Source: Deltaproteobacteria bacterium
GTDB taxonomy: Bacteria; Myxococcota_A; Polyangia; Polyangiales; Ga0077539
Direction of reading: 5' to 3'
Assembly (NCBI GenBank): GCA_016218725.1
Contig: JACRDB010000019.1
Coordinates: 1 to 64,000, forward strand
Length of the DNA: 64,000 nucleotides
The position numbers and the translations under genes were made by a program. Below, piece by piece: positions 38,316 to 45,177 of this stretch; position 1 is the first letter of the stretch, and every line of letters starts with the position of its first letter. A model generated the notes under the pieces. It worked only from the letters and a program-made list of their open reading frames with translations, was not told the DNA's origin and did no database searches.

Positions 38316-38340
38316 CAAGAACTTAGAACGGTTCTAGATA
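38312..38340 (+). promoter_or_regulatory. Near-consensus sigma70 promoter of the perR-rubrerythrin operon
   Basis: Perfect TTGACA (38312-38317), a 17-base spacer and TAGATA (38335-38340). The predicted start is near 38347, close to the perR ATG at 38356. The spacer and -10 are covered by a PerR-box-like palindrome, so a bound repressor would block polymerase. Confidence 0.75.
38323..38337. promoter_or_regulatory. PerR/Fur-like operator overlapping the perR promoter
   Basis: TTAGAAC-G-GTTCTAG is a 7-1-7 inverted repeat with 6 of 7 symmetric pairs. It closely resembles the published PerR box TTATAATNATTATAA and its variants with TTAGAA half sites. Its position between -35 and -10 of the perR promoter suggests metal-dependent autorepression that peroxide would relieve. 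Confidence 0.6.
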
Positions 38341-38355
38341 AGCTCACACAGGGCT

Positions 38356-38808
38356 ATGGAAGAGAGAGTTCGCACCATGGCGGAGGCGCTCCGTCAGCGG
38401 GGTCACCGGGTGACGGCGCAGCGCCTGGCGGTGGTGCGGGCCCTGGCCGGGGACAGCTCGCACCCCACGGCGCAGGCGCTGTATGAGCGGCTGCACGGGA
38501 GGGTGCGGGGGCTGAGCGTGGCCACGGTATACAACACCCTGGCGGTGCTACGAGCGGCGGGGCTGTGTGAGGAGCTGTCCCTCGGGCCCGGGGCGTCGCG
38601 CTTCGACCCGATGGTGGCGCCGCACGACCACGCGGTGTGTGACCGCTGCGGGGCGGTGAGGGATATCTTCGCTCCGGGGGCGTCCGCGCCCTCGGAGGCG
38701 CTGCTCCCGGAGGGCTTCCGGGTGCGGGCGGTGGAGCGGGTGGTTCGTGGGCTGTGCGCGGCGTGCACTACGGCCGCCGCGCTGGATGGGCGCGCGAGAG
38801 CCCCGTGA
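38356..38808 (+). CDS. perR: Fur-family peroxide-sensing repressor (PerR-like)
   Basis: A 150-residue winged-helix metalloregulator. The N-terminal DNA-binding domain has the RGHRVTAQRLAVVRAL and SVATVYNTLAVLRAAGL segments. The dimerisation domain has PHDHAVCDRCGAVRD and a final GLCAACTTA, the two CxxC pairs of the structural zinc site. The sensing His/Asp set is compatible with PerR. The gene product next in the operon is rubrerythrin, the classic PerR target, which favours PerR over Fur or Zur. ATG 38356 is assumed, and ATG 38377 (MAEALRQRG) is an alternative. Confidence 0.85.
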   Translation: MEERVRTMAEALRQRGHRVTAQRLAVVRALAGDSSHPTAQALYERLHGRVRGLSVATVYNTLAVLRAAGLCEELSLGPGASRFDPMVAPHDHAVCDRCGAVRDIFAPGASAPSEALLPEGFRVRAVERVVRGLCAACTTAAALDGRARAP

Positions 38809-38855
38809 GGGGTTCGAGCTTCGCGCGCTGAATGGTGGTTCATCGGAGAGGGATC

Positions 38856-39278
38856 ATGGCAAAGCTGAACGGCACGAAGACGCACGACAACCTGAAGCAT
38901 GCCTTCGCGGGGGAGTCGCAGGCCAACCGGCGCTACGAGTACTTCGCCAAGGTGGCGGACGTGGAGGGCTACCCCGACGTGGCGGGGCTCTTCCGGGACA
39001 CGGCCGCGGGGGAGACGGGGCATGCCCACGGGCACCTGGACTTCCTGAAGCAGGTGGGGGACCCGGCCACGGGGCTGCCCATCGGGAACACGGAGAAGAA
39101 CCTGGCCGCGGCGGTGCACGGCGAGACCGAGGAGTACCAGAGCATGTACCCGGGCTTCGCCAAGACGGCCCGGGAGGAGGGCTTCGAGGACATCGCGGAG
39201 TGGTTCGAGACGCTGGCCAAGGCGGAGAAGAGCCACGCGGGGCGCTTCACCAAGGCGCTGGACGGCGTGAAGCGCTAG
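38856..39278 (+). CDS. rbr: Rubrerythrin (short form, diiron domain only)
   Basis: A 140-residue ferritin-like diiron peroxidase. The ATG at 38856 follows GGAGAGGGATC. The four-helix bundle carries the metal ligands in [42 protein letters not shown] and [11 protein letters not shown]. There is no C-terminal rubredoxin domain, so the electron donor must be separate. The next gene's Fe-S protein is a candidate. It lies 47 bases after perR and upstream of a strong hairpin. Predicted role: reduction of hydrogen peroxide in the cytosol. Confidence 0.93.
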   Translation: MAKLNGTKTHDNLKHAFAGESQANRRYEYFAKVADVEGYPDVAGLFRDTAAGETGHAHGHLDFLKQVGDPATGLPIGNTEKNLAAAVHGETEEYQSMYPGFAKTAREEGFEDIAEWFETLAKAEKSHAGRFTKALDGVKR

Positions 39279-39292
39279 CGCCCGGGGACCGC

Positions 39293-39332
39293 CGGTCGGG
39301 GCGTCGGGGCGAGCGCCCCGGAGCCCCGACCG
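39293..39332 (+). terminator. Strong GC hairpin between rubrerythrin and the Fe-S oxidoreductase
   Basis: CGGTCGGGGC (39293-39302) pairs perfectly with GCCCCGACCG (39323-39332). An inner 6-bp stem (305-310 with 315-320) closes a GAGC tetraloop, giving a nearly continuous 18-bp stem. No U-run follows, so it may attenuate, mark an mRNA processing point or stabilise the perR-rbr transcript rather than fully terminate. Confidence 0.5.
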
Positions 39333-39354
39333 CGGCGCCCGCGCAGGGAAGGGA

Positions 39355-40689
39355 ATGCCCATCGTGGAGCTCAAGCCAACGCCCGAGAGGCCCCCGTGCT
39401 TCGACCCGAACGACGCGCGCTTCTGGGACCCTGACGACCTGGAGGCCGAGCTCCGGCGGGTCTTCGAGATCTGCCACGGCTGTCGGATGTGCGTAGGCTA
39501 CTGCCCGAGCTTCCCTTTTCTCTTCGAGCGCATTGACGAGAACCACGAGCAGCGGGCCATGGCGCACTCGGCGGTGACGCTGGACGCGGGGGACCTGCGC
39601 ACGGTCACGGACCTGTGCTTCCAATGCAAGCTCTGCTATGTGAAATGTCCCTACACGCCGGAGGACCCGGGCTCCACGTGGCTGGTGGATTTCCCAAGGC
39701 TCCTTTGGCGCGAGAAGACCGTGCGCACCCGCCGCGAGGGGCTCTCGCTCCAGGAGCGGGTGCTGGGGGAGCCGGGGCTCCTGGGCGCGCTCAACGCGGG
39801 TCCCCAGGCGGGGCTTGTGAATTTCGTGAGCGCCCAGGCGCTGGTGCGCAAGGCCATGGACAAGGTCGCGGGCATCGCCCCGGAGTTCCCGCTACCCACG
39901 TACGCCTCGCAGCCCTTCTCCCGGTGGTTCAAGCGCCGCCCGAAGGGAGAGGGGAACGCCGGCGGCGTGGCGCTCTTCTCCACGTGCCTGGTGGAGTACA
40001 ACCGCCCGAGGACGGGCCGCGCGGCGGTGGCGGTGCTGGAGCATGCGGGCCTCTCGGTCACCCTCCCGGAGCAGGGCTGCTGCGGCATGCCCACCATGGA
40101 CACGGGCGACTGGGACAGCCTCCGGGAGAAGGCCCGCTACAACGTCGAGCGGCTCGTGGAAGAAGTGCGCGCGGGGCGTGACATCGTCTGTCCCGGGCCG
40201 AGCTGCTCCATGACCCTCAAGAAGGAGTACCCGGAGCTCCTCGGGTCGCCCGAGGCGGCGCTGGTGGCCTCGCACACCTTTGACCTCATGGAGTACCTCG
40301 CGAAGCTCGACCGGGCCGGGACGCTCCCGCGTAACTTCGTGAAATCCTTGGGGAAAATTGCCTACCACGCGCCATGCCACCTGCGGGCCCAGCGCATCGC
40401 GACGCCCACCCGTGGACTCCTGGAGCAGGTCCCGGACACGGAGGTGACGGTGGTGGAGCAGTGCTCCGCGGTGGACGGAACCTGGGGGATGAAATCGCAG
40501 TACTACGACCTCGGGGTGCGCTACTCCCGCAAGCTGGTGCGTGGCATCCGAGACGCGGAGGCGGCCCACGTCGCGAGCGACTGCCCGCTGGCGTCGCAGC
40601 GGATCGCGAAGGAGAACGGCGTGGCGGTGTCGCACCCGGTGGAGCTCCTCGCGCTGGCCTACGGACTGGACCCCGACAAGGGAGGTTGA
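39355..40689 (+). CDS. CCG-domain Fe-S oxidoreductase (GlpC/HdrD-like), rubrerythrin partner
   Basis: A 444-residue protein. The ATG at 39355 follows AGGGAAGGGA. Two [4Fe-4S] motifs lie in the first 110 residues: CHGCRMCVGYCP and CFQCKLCYVKCP. The C-terminal half has two cysteine-rich CCG-type domains: EQGCCGMPTMDTGDWD with CPGPSCSMTLKKEYP, then YHAPCHLRAQRI with CSAVDGTWGMK and SDCPLASQRI. Such proteins recur between rubrerythrin and DUF3501 genes in many genomes. I infer it carries electrons from a quinone or dehydrogenase to rubrerythrin. It lies 3 bases before the DUF3501 gene. Confidence 0.88.
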   Translation: MPIVELKPTPERPPCFDPNDARFWDPDDLEAELRRVFEICHGCRMCVGYCPSFPFLFERIDENHEQRAMAHSAVTLDAGDLRTVTDLCFQCKLCYVKCPYTPEDPGSTWLVDFPRLLWREKTVRTRREGLSLQERVLGEPGLLGALNAGPQAGLVNFVSAQALVRKAMDKVAGIAPEFPLPTYASQPFSRWFKRRPKGEGNAGGVALFSTCLVEYNRPRTGRAAVAVLEHAGLSVTLPEQGCCGMPTMDTGDWDSLREKARYNVERLVEEVRAGRDIVCPGPSCSMTLKKEYPELLGSPEAALVASHTFDLMEYLAKLDRAGTLPRNFVKSLGKIAYHAPCHLRAQRIATPTRGLLEQVPDTEVTVVEQCSAVDGTWGMKSQYYDLGVRYSRKLVRGIRDAEAAHVASDCPLASQRIAKENGVAVSHPVELLALAYGLDPDKGG

Positions 40690-40692
40690 ACG

Positions 40693-41295
40693 ATGCGCAC
40701 GGTGACCGCCGACGAGCTCCTCCCCCTGGGCGCCTACGAGGCGGTGAGGGACCGCTTCCGCGCGAGGATCATCGCCCACAAGCGCGCCCGGAGGGTGCTT
40801 TTGGGTGCGGAGATGTCGTTCCTCTTCGAGGACCATGACACGGTGCTGAGCCAGGTGCAGGAGATGCTCCGGGCGGAGCGAATCTCCAGCGCCGCGGGCG
40901 TCCGGGACGAGCTGGAGGCCTACAACGACCTCGTGCCGGAGGACGGGTGCCTGAAGGGGACGCTGATGATCGAGGTGGAGGACCCGGAGACCCGCGAGCG
41001 CCGCCGCCGGGAGCTGGTGGGCCTGGACGACGCGCTGTGGCTTGAGCTCGGAGGCCACCGGTGTCCGGGCGAGTTCGACGCCCTGGGGCGCTTCGAGGAC
41101 CGCACCGCGGCCGTGCGGTACGTGCAGTTCCGGCTGCCGCCCGCGGGGCGAGCGCTCCTGCTCGACGGGGCGGCGGAGGCGGCGCTGGTGGTGCGCCACC
41201 CGCGCTACGAGGCCCGCGCGGCGCTCAACCCGGAGGCTCGGCGCTCGCTGGCCGAGGACCTGGACCCGGCCAACGGGAGGAGCGTAGCCACGTAG
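40693..41295 (+). CDS. DUF3501 family protein
   Basis: A 200-residue soluble protein recognised from the family opening (LGAYEAVRDRFRARIIAHKRARRV), VLLGAEMSFLFEDHDTVLSQVQEMLR, and the later FRLPPAGRALLLDG segment. Function unknown. It is found with rubrerythrin and the CCG Fe-S protein, as here, so a role in peroxide or redox stress is inferred from context. It starts 3 bases after its neighbour and is the last gene of the perR operon. Confidence 0.85.
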   Translation: MRTVTADELLPLGAYEAVRDRFRARIIAHKRARRVLLGAEMSFLFEDHDTVLSQVQEMLRAERISSAAGVRDELEAYNDLVPEDGCLKGTLMIEVEDPETRERRRRELVGLDDALWLELGGHRCPGEFDALGRFEDRTAAVRYVQFRLPPAGRALLLDGAAEAALVVRHPRYEARAALNPEARRSLAEDLDPANGRSVAT

Positions 41296-41318
41296 CCTTG
41301 GGCTTCTTGAGGGTGTGC

Positions 41319-41333
41319 TACACCACCGGTGTA
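41319..41333. promoter_or_regulatory. Perfect inverted repeat, possible operator
   Basis: TACACC-ACC-GGTGTA is a perfect 6-3-6 inverted repeat just after the DUF3501 gene and at the start of the remnant frame. It has repressor-site geometry, but no good promoter can be fitted around it. Confidence 0.35.
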
Positions 41334-41784
41334 CCTCCAGAGGGAAGCCGAGGAACGAACCCATGGCACCGCGCGCCCCTCCCTCGAAGAAGCAGAAGCC
41401 ACGAGCACGCTCCAGGAAGGGTCCGGCGAGCACCGAGGGGGCCTCCGTGCCGCGATCCAGATGGCGCAGCCCGCGGAGCTCGCGGGGCTCGTGGCGGCCT
41501 TCGTGAGACCCGATGAGCTCGCCGCGCTCAAGTTCCTCTCGGGGCGCCCTCAGGACCTCGCCGATGTGGAGGCTCTCCTGGGGACCGGTCGGATCTCCGT
41601 GGAGAGGGTCCGGTACCTCCTCTCTACGACCCACGGAAGCGCCGCGGCCCTTCGGTTCGTCGCCCTGGCGCACAAGGCGCCCAGGCTCGGTGACAGCCCG
41701 CACTACCTGAGCCGCGCACAATTGCGGGAGCTGTTTGCGCAGCGGCGGGGGATCCCCAGAGACCCACCAGGCAGGACGCCTTGA
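41329..41784 (+). pseudogene. Probable remnant of a DUF6036-type nucleotidyltransferase
   Basis: A 151-codon frame. From about residue 45 it reads like the C-terminal part of nucleotidyltransferase-substrate proteins: LAALKFLSGRPQDLADVEALL, then ISVERVRYLL. The N-terminal nucleotidyltransferase core (GSxxxxDxD) is missing, and the first about 40 residues lack protein character. A shorter version could start at ATG 41461. It could be a decayed gene or a short functional fragment. Its TGA stop overlaps the -35 of the tRNA-Val promoter. Confidence 0.4.
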
Positions 41785-41809
41785 CAGGGGCCCTGAGGGG
41801 TGGTATAAA
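41781..41809 (+). promoter_or_regulatory. Consensus promoter of tRNA-Val(CAC)
   Basis: Perfect TTGACA (41781-41786), a 17-base spacer and TATAAA (41804-41809, 5 of 6) lie 13 bases before the tRNA. This is the strongest promoter in the window by consensus. Read-through could also serve the sigma factor gene starting 12 bases after the tRNA. Confidence 0.85.
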
Positions 41810-41822
41810 GCCCACCCTCACC

Positions 41823-41894
41823 GCGGGCATAACTCAGCGGTAGAGTGCCACCTTCACACGGTGGAAGTCGCAGGTTCGAATCCTGCTGCCCGCA
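41823..41894 (+). tRNA. tRNA-Val, anticodon CAC
   Basis: A 72-nt cloverleaf. The acceptor pairs GCGGGCA with TGCCCGC, the D arm is ACTC/GAGT, the anticodon arm is CCACC-TTCACAC-GGTGG with U33 and anticodon CAC, and the T arm is GCAGG-TTCGAAT-CCTGC. The discriminator is A. The following bases read CCC, so CCA is not encoded. It is the second tRNA-Val in the window and reads the GTG codon common in this genome. Confidence 0.95.
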
Positions 41895-41906
41895 CCCTGA
41901 AGACCC

Positions 41907-42740
41907 GTGGAAGAGGAGGACGACCACCGGCTTCTGGAGAGCGCCCGGTCCGGGGACGAGCAGGCGCTCCAAGACCTCCTCCAGCGCCATCAGGCGCAGA
42001 TCTACCGCTTTGGCCTCAGGCTCTGCCACGACCCCGAGGACGCCCGGGACGTGCTCCAGGAGACGCTCCTGGCCATGGCCCGCGGCGTGAGGGACTTCCG
42101 CGGGGCCTCGTCGCTGTCCACCTGGCTCTACACCATCGCGCGGAGCCACTGCATCAAGAAGCGCCGTCGGAGCACCTTCGCGCCCGTCGAGGAGCGCTCG
42201 CTGGACACCGACGCCACCCTGGAGGTCTCGCGCGTCGCCGACCTGGCCCGCGGCCCTGACGAGGCCCTCGCGGGCCGCGAGGTCGAGGCGGCGCTGGAGA
42301 GGGCGCTCGCTGCGCTGGCGCCGGGCTACCGCGAGGTGCTGCTGCTCCGGGACGTCGAGGGCCTCACGGCGCCAGAGGTGGCCGAGGTGCTCGGGCTCGG
42401 CGTGGACGCCGTGAAGAGCCGGCTGCACCGGGCTCGGGTGGCCGTCCGGGCGCAGCTCGCGCCGGTGCTGGGCACGCCCGAAGGCGAGGCCGCGCCGGGC
42501 GCGTGCCCGGACGTCCTGGCGATCTTCTCCCGGCACCTGGAGGACGACCTGAGCGCCGACGCCTGCGAGGAGATGCAGCGCCACCTCCAGGGCTGCGCCC
42601 GGTGCCGCGGCACCTGCGAGTCCCTCCGGCGCTCGCTGGCCCTGTGCCGCTCGGCCGCGGCCGGGATCAATGTGCCTGCCCCGGTGCAGGCCTCGGTCAG
42701 GGTGGCCCTGCGGGAATTCCTGGCCGAACACAAGACCTGA
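41907..42740 (+). CDS. ECF sigma factor fused to a C-terminal zinc-finger (zf-HC2) domain
   Basis: A 277-residue protein. The GTG start at 41907 lies 12 bases after the tRNA. Sigma region 2 spans about 25-95 (DPEDARDVLQETLLAMARGVRDF, then STWLYTIARSHCIKKRRR). Sigma region 4 spans about 130-185 (LALAPGYREVLLLRDVEGL, then VAEVLGLGVDAVKSRLHRAR). After a short linker, a putative zinc-finger follows (FSRHLEDDLSADACEEMQRH, then QGCARCRGTC) with the HxxxCxxC pattern of anti-sigma ZAS/zf-HC2 domains. Normally that domain sits on a separate anti-sigma protein. Here it is on the same chain and may sense redox state or metal. A thioredoxin gene follows 43 bases later. Confidence 0.88.
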   Translation: MEEEDDHRLLESARSGDEQALQDLLQRHQAQIYRFGLRLCHDPEDARDVLQETLLAMARGVRDFRGASSLSTWLYTIARSHCIKKRRRSTFAPVEERSLDTDATLEVSRVADLARGPDEALAGREVEAALERALAALAPGYREVLLLRDVEGLTAPEVAEVLGLGVDAVKSRLHRARVAVRAQLAPVLGTPEGEAAPGACPDVLAIFSRHLEDDLSADACEEMQRHLQGCARCRGTCESLRRSLALCRSAAAGINVPAPVQASVRVALREFLAEHKT

Positions 42741-42783
42741 ACCCATTTCCTGCGGGGTGGCTCCCACCCGTCATGGAGGCCCC

Positions 42784-43173
42784 ATGGCGACCTTGCAGGT
42801 GACCCGACAGAACTTCGCCGAGACCGTCGCGCGAGGGATCGTTCTCGTGGATTTCTGGGCGTCCTGGTGCGGCCCCTGCCGGGCCTTCGCCCCGGTCTTC
42901 GAGGCCGCCGCGAGGCGCCACCCGGACGTGGTCTTCGGCAAGGTGGACACCCAGGCAGAGCCGGAGCTCGCCCGCGCCTTTGAGATTCAGGCCATCCCCA
43001 CGCTCATGGTGCTCCGCGATGGGGTCCTCTTGGCCGCCGAGCCCGGCGCCCTCTCCGCCGCCGGGATCGACGCCCTCCTGCGCGAGGTGCGCGCCCTCGA
43101 CATGAACGAGGTGCGCCGCCAGCTCGACGCCCAGGCCTCCGGGGGTGGAGAAACCGCACGGATTGGAAGGTGA
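42784..43173 (+). CDS. trx: Thioredoxin
   Basis: A 129-residue thioredoxin with the active site WASWCGPCRAF and the cis-Pro motif AIPTLMVLRDG. A C-terminal extension of about 25 residues (EVRRQLDAQASGGGETARIG) goes beyond the usual 105. There is no signal peptide, so it acts in the cytosol. The ATG at 42784 is preceded by GGAGGCCCC. It lies 3 bases before the sulfide:quinone oxidoreductase gene and after the ECF sigma/zinc-finger gene, which suggests a thiol or sulfide stress unit. Confidence 0.93.
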   Translation: MATLQVTRQNFAETVARGIVLVDFWASWCGPCRAFAPVFEAAARRHPDVVFGKVDTQAEPELARAFEIQAIPTLMVLRDGVLLAAEPGALSAAGIDALLREVRALDMNEVRRQLDAQASGGGETARIGR

Positions 43174-43176
43174 GTC

Positions 43177-44373
43177 ATGGATCGAAAGCGCATCGTGGTG
43201 GTGGGGACGAGCTTCGCGGGCTACACCGGCGCCCTGGAGCTCAAGGCCCTGCTCGGCGACGAGCACGACGTGACCGTGGTGGCCAACACCCACACGTTCG
43301 TCTTCATCCCGTCGCTGATCTGGGTGCCCTTCGGGCTGCGTGAACGGGAGGACATCTCGTTTGATGTGAGGCCCGTCTACCAGAAGAAGGGCGTCACTTT
43401 CCTGGAGCGCAAGGTGACGGGCTTCGACCTGGAGCGCCGGGAGGTGCTCACGGACGGGGAGCCGGTGCCCTACGACTACCTGCTGATCGCCACGGGCCCG
43501 AGGGTGGACTTCGCCAGCATCCCTGGCCTCAAGCCCGGGGACACGGCCTGGTCCATCTGCACCATGGACCACGCCCTGGAGACCCGCGCCGGCTGGGAGC
43601 GGTTCTTGAACGACCCCGGTCCCGTGGTCATCGGCGCCACGCAGGGGGCGGCGTGCTTCGGGGCCGCGTACGAGTTCGTCCTGAACGTGCGCTACCAGCT
43701 CAAGCGCCACGGGCTCCTGGAGAAGGCCCCGCTGACCTTCGTGACCGCGGAGCCGTTCCTGTCGCACTTTGGCATCGGCGGCTTCGGCAACGCCAAGGCG
43801 ATGTGCGAGCGGATGTTCGAGGGCTACGGCATCCGGTGGAGGGTGAACGCCGAGGTCGAGCGCGTGGAGCGCGGCGCCGTGCACCTCAAGGGGGGCGAGG
43901 CGCTCCCGTCGAGGTTCACCATGCTCATCCCGCGCTTCGTCGGCATCGACGCGGTGCGCGGCACCCCGGGCCTGGCCAACGCCGCGGGCTTCGTCGAGGT
44001 GGACGAGGGCTACCAGCACCCGGCGCACCCGGAGGTCTACGCCGCGGGGATCGCGGTGCACGTCCCGGCCCCGGCGCAGACGCCGGTGGCCTGCGGGGTC
44101 CCCAAGACGGGCTACCCCTCGGAGCAGATGGCGAAGACCGCGGCCCACAACATCGCCGCGGCGATCAAGGGCGGCGAGCGCCGCGCGCTCCCCTTCGGGG
44201 AGATCAACGCCCTGTGCGTGCTGGACACGGGCAACATGGGGATGATCATCGTCGGGGACCACATGCTCGGGCCGAGGGCGCACGAGCTGATCATCCCGGG
44301 GCCCCAGGCACACTGGGCCAAGGTGGCCTTCGAGAAGCACTTCCTCGGCACCAGGAAGCTCGGCTGGGTCTGA
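43177..44373 (+). CDS. sqr: Sulfide:quinone oxidoreductase
   Basis: A 398-residue FAD enzyme that oxidises sulfide to polysulfide or zero-valent sulfur and passes electrons to quinone. The FAD-binding start is IVVVGTSFAGYTGALEL. The redox cysteines fit SQR: Cys128 in SICTMDHALE and Cys160 in GATQGAACFGAAYEF, at the same positions as in the Acidithiobacillus enzyme as I recall it. Cys347 in INALCVLDTGN is the likely third. The ACGVPKTGYPSE segment and the late VAFEKHFL are also typical. It lies 3 bases after trx, with DUF302 and rhodanese genes following. Confidence 0.87.
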   Translation: MDRKRIVVVGTSFAGYTGALELKALLGDEHDVTVVANTHTFVFIPSLIWVPFGLREREDISFDVRPVYQKKGVTFLERKVTGFDLERREVLTDGEPVPYDYLLIATGPRVDFASIPGLKPGDTAWSICTMDHALETRAGWERFLNDPGPVVIGATQGAACFGAAYEFVLNVRYQLKRHGLLEKAPLTFVTAEPFLSHFGIGGFGNAKAMCERMFEGYGIRWRVNAEVERVERGAVHLKGGEALPSRFTMLIPRFVGIDAVRGTPGLANAAGFVEVDEGYQHPAHPEVYAAGIAVHVPAPAQTPVACGVPKTGYPSEQMAKTAAHNIAAAIKGGERRALPFGEINALCVLDTGNMGMIIVGDHMLGPRAHELIIPGPQAHWAKVAFEKHFLGTRKLGWV

Positions 44374-44413
44374 CATTCTGAGAGTTCAACGCACAACGAA
44401 GAGGGATGGCGCG

Positions 44414-44803
44414 ATGACCATTGGAATCCGGCGGTACCTGCCCTACACCTACGACGAGGCGCTCGCCCGGGTGCCCGAGGCGCTCAAGGCCGAGGGCTTC
44501 GGCGTGCTCACGGAGATCGACGTCCAGGGCACGCTCCGGCAGAAGCTCGGGGTGGAGTTCCGGAGGTACAAGATCCTCGGCGCGTGCAACCCGCCGTACG
44601 CCTATGAGGCCCTGCGGGCGGACCTGGAGGTCGGGCTGATGATGCCCTGCAACGTGGTGGTCTACGAGGACGACGACCGCCGCGCCGTGGTGCTCGCGGT
44701 GGACCCCACCAGGACCGTCGCGGCCACGGGGGAGCCCAAGGTCCAGGAGCTCGCGGGCGCCATCCGGCAGAAGCTCGTGCTCGCCCTCGAGCGCCTGGGC
44801 TGA
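44414..44803 (+). CDS. DUF302 domain protein
   Basis: A 129-residue protein of the DUF302 family, with the TYDEALARVPEALKAEGFGVL opening, the RYKILGACNPPYAYEAL core (an exposed Cys in GACNP) and LMMPCNVVVYED. Family members recur near sulfur and redox genes, and the biochemical function is unknown. Here it follows sqr by 40 bases and precedes the rhodanese by 7 bases, which suggests a helper in reactive sulfur handling. Confidence 0.85.
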   Translation: MTIGIRRYLPYTYDEALARVPEALKAEGFGVLTEIDVQGTLRQKLGVEFRRYKILGACNPPYAYEALRADLEVGLMMPCNVVVYEDDDRRAVVLAVDPTRTVAATGEPKVQELAGAIRQKLVLALERLG

Positions 44804-44810
44804 CGCCGTG

Positions 44811-45170
44811 ATGGCCAGGATCTTCCGGGCACTCCGGAGCGTGGGCGCCGTGGTCCTCGCGCTGTTGGTTGCGTACCTCCTCCTGGCGCGGGGCGGCGAC
44901 ACCGACGGCCCCGAGGCTCGCCGCCTGGTCGCGAACGGCGCGGCGCTGGTGGACGTGCGCACGCCCGCGGAGTTCGCGGCAGGCCACCTGGAGGGCGCGG
45001 CGAACATTCCCCTCCAGGAGCTCGACGCGCGGATCGCGGAGGTGGGAGATCGCGCGAGGCCGGTGGTGGTGTACTGCCGGAGCGGGACGCGCAGCGCCGC
45101 TGCGGCGCGCATGCTGCGGGGCGCGGGCTACCGCTCGGTGCACGACCTCGGAGCCATGAGCCGCTGGTGA
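44811..45170 (+). CDS. Membrane-anchored rhodanese-like protein
   Basis: A 119-residue protein. The ATG at 44811 is preferred over GTG 44808. An N-terminal membrane helix (VGAVVLALLVAYLLLA) is followed by one rhodanese domain with LVDVRTPAEFAAGHLEGAANIPL and the catalytic loop VVYCRSGTRSAAAA (active Cys). The domain would face the periplasm and may accept persulfide sulfur made by SQR. It is the last gene of the trx-sqr-DUF302 group and converges on the CapA-like gene with a 7-base gap. Confidence 0.88.
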   Translation: MARIFRALRSVGAVVLALLVAYLLLARGGDTDGPEARRLVANGAALVDVRTPAEFAAGHLEGAANIPLQELDARIAEVGDRARPVVVYCRSGTRSAAAARMLRGAGYRSVHDLGAMSRW

Positions 45171-45177
45171 CCGCGCC

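Noticed and set aside
41703..42767. Minus-strand frame of 354 codons across tRNA-Val and the sigma factor
   Set aside because: It overlaps a clear tRNA and a clear ECF sigma gene on the other strand, and its translation has no protein character.
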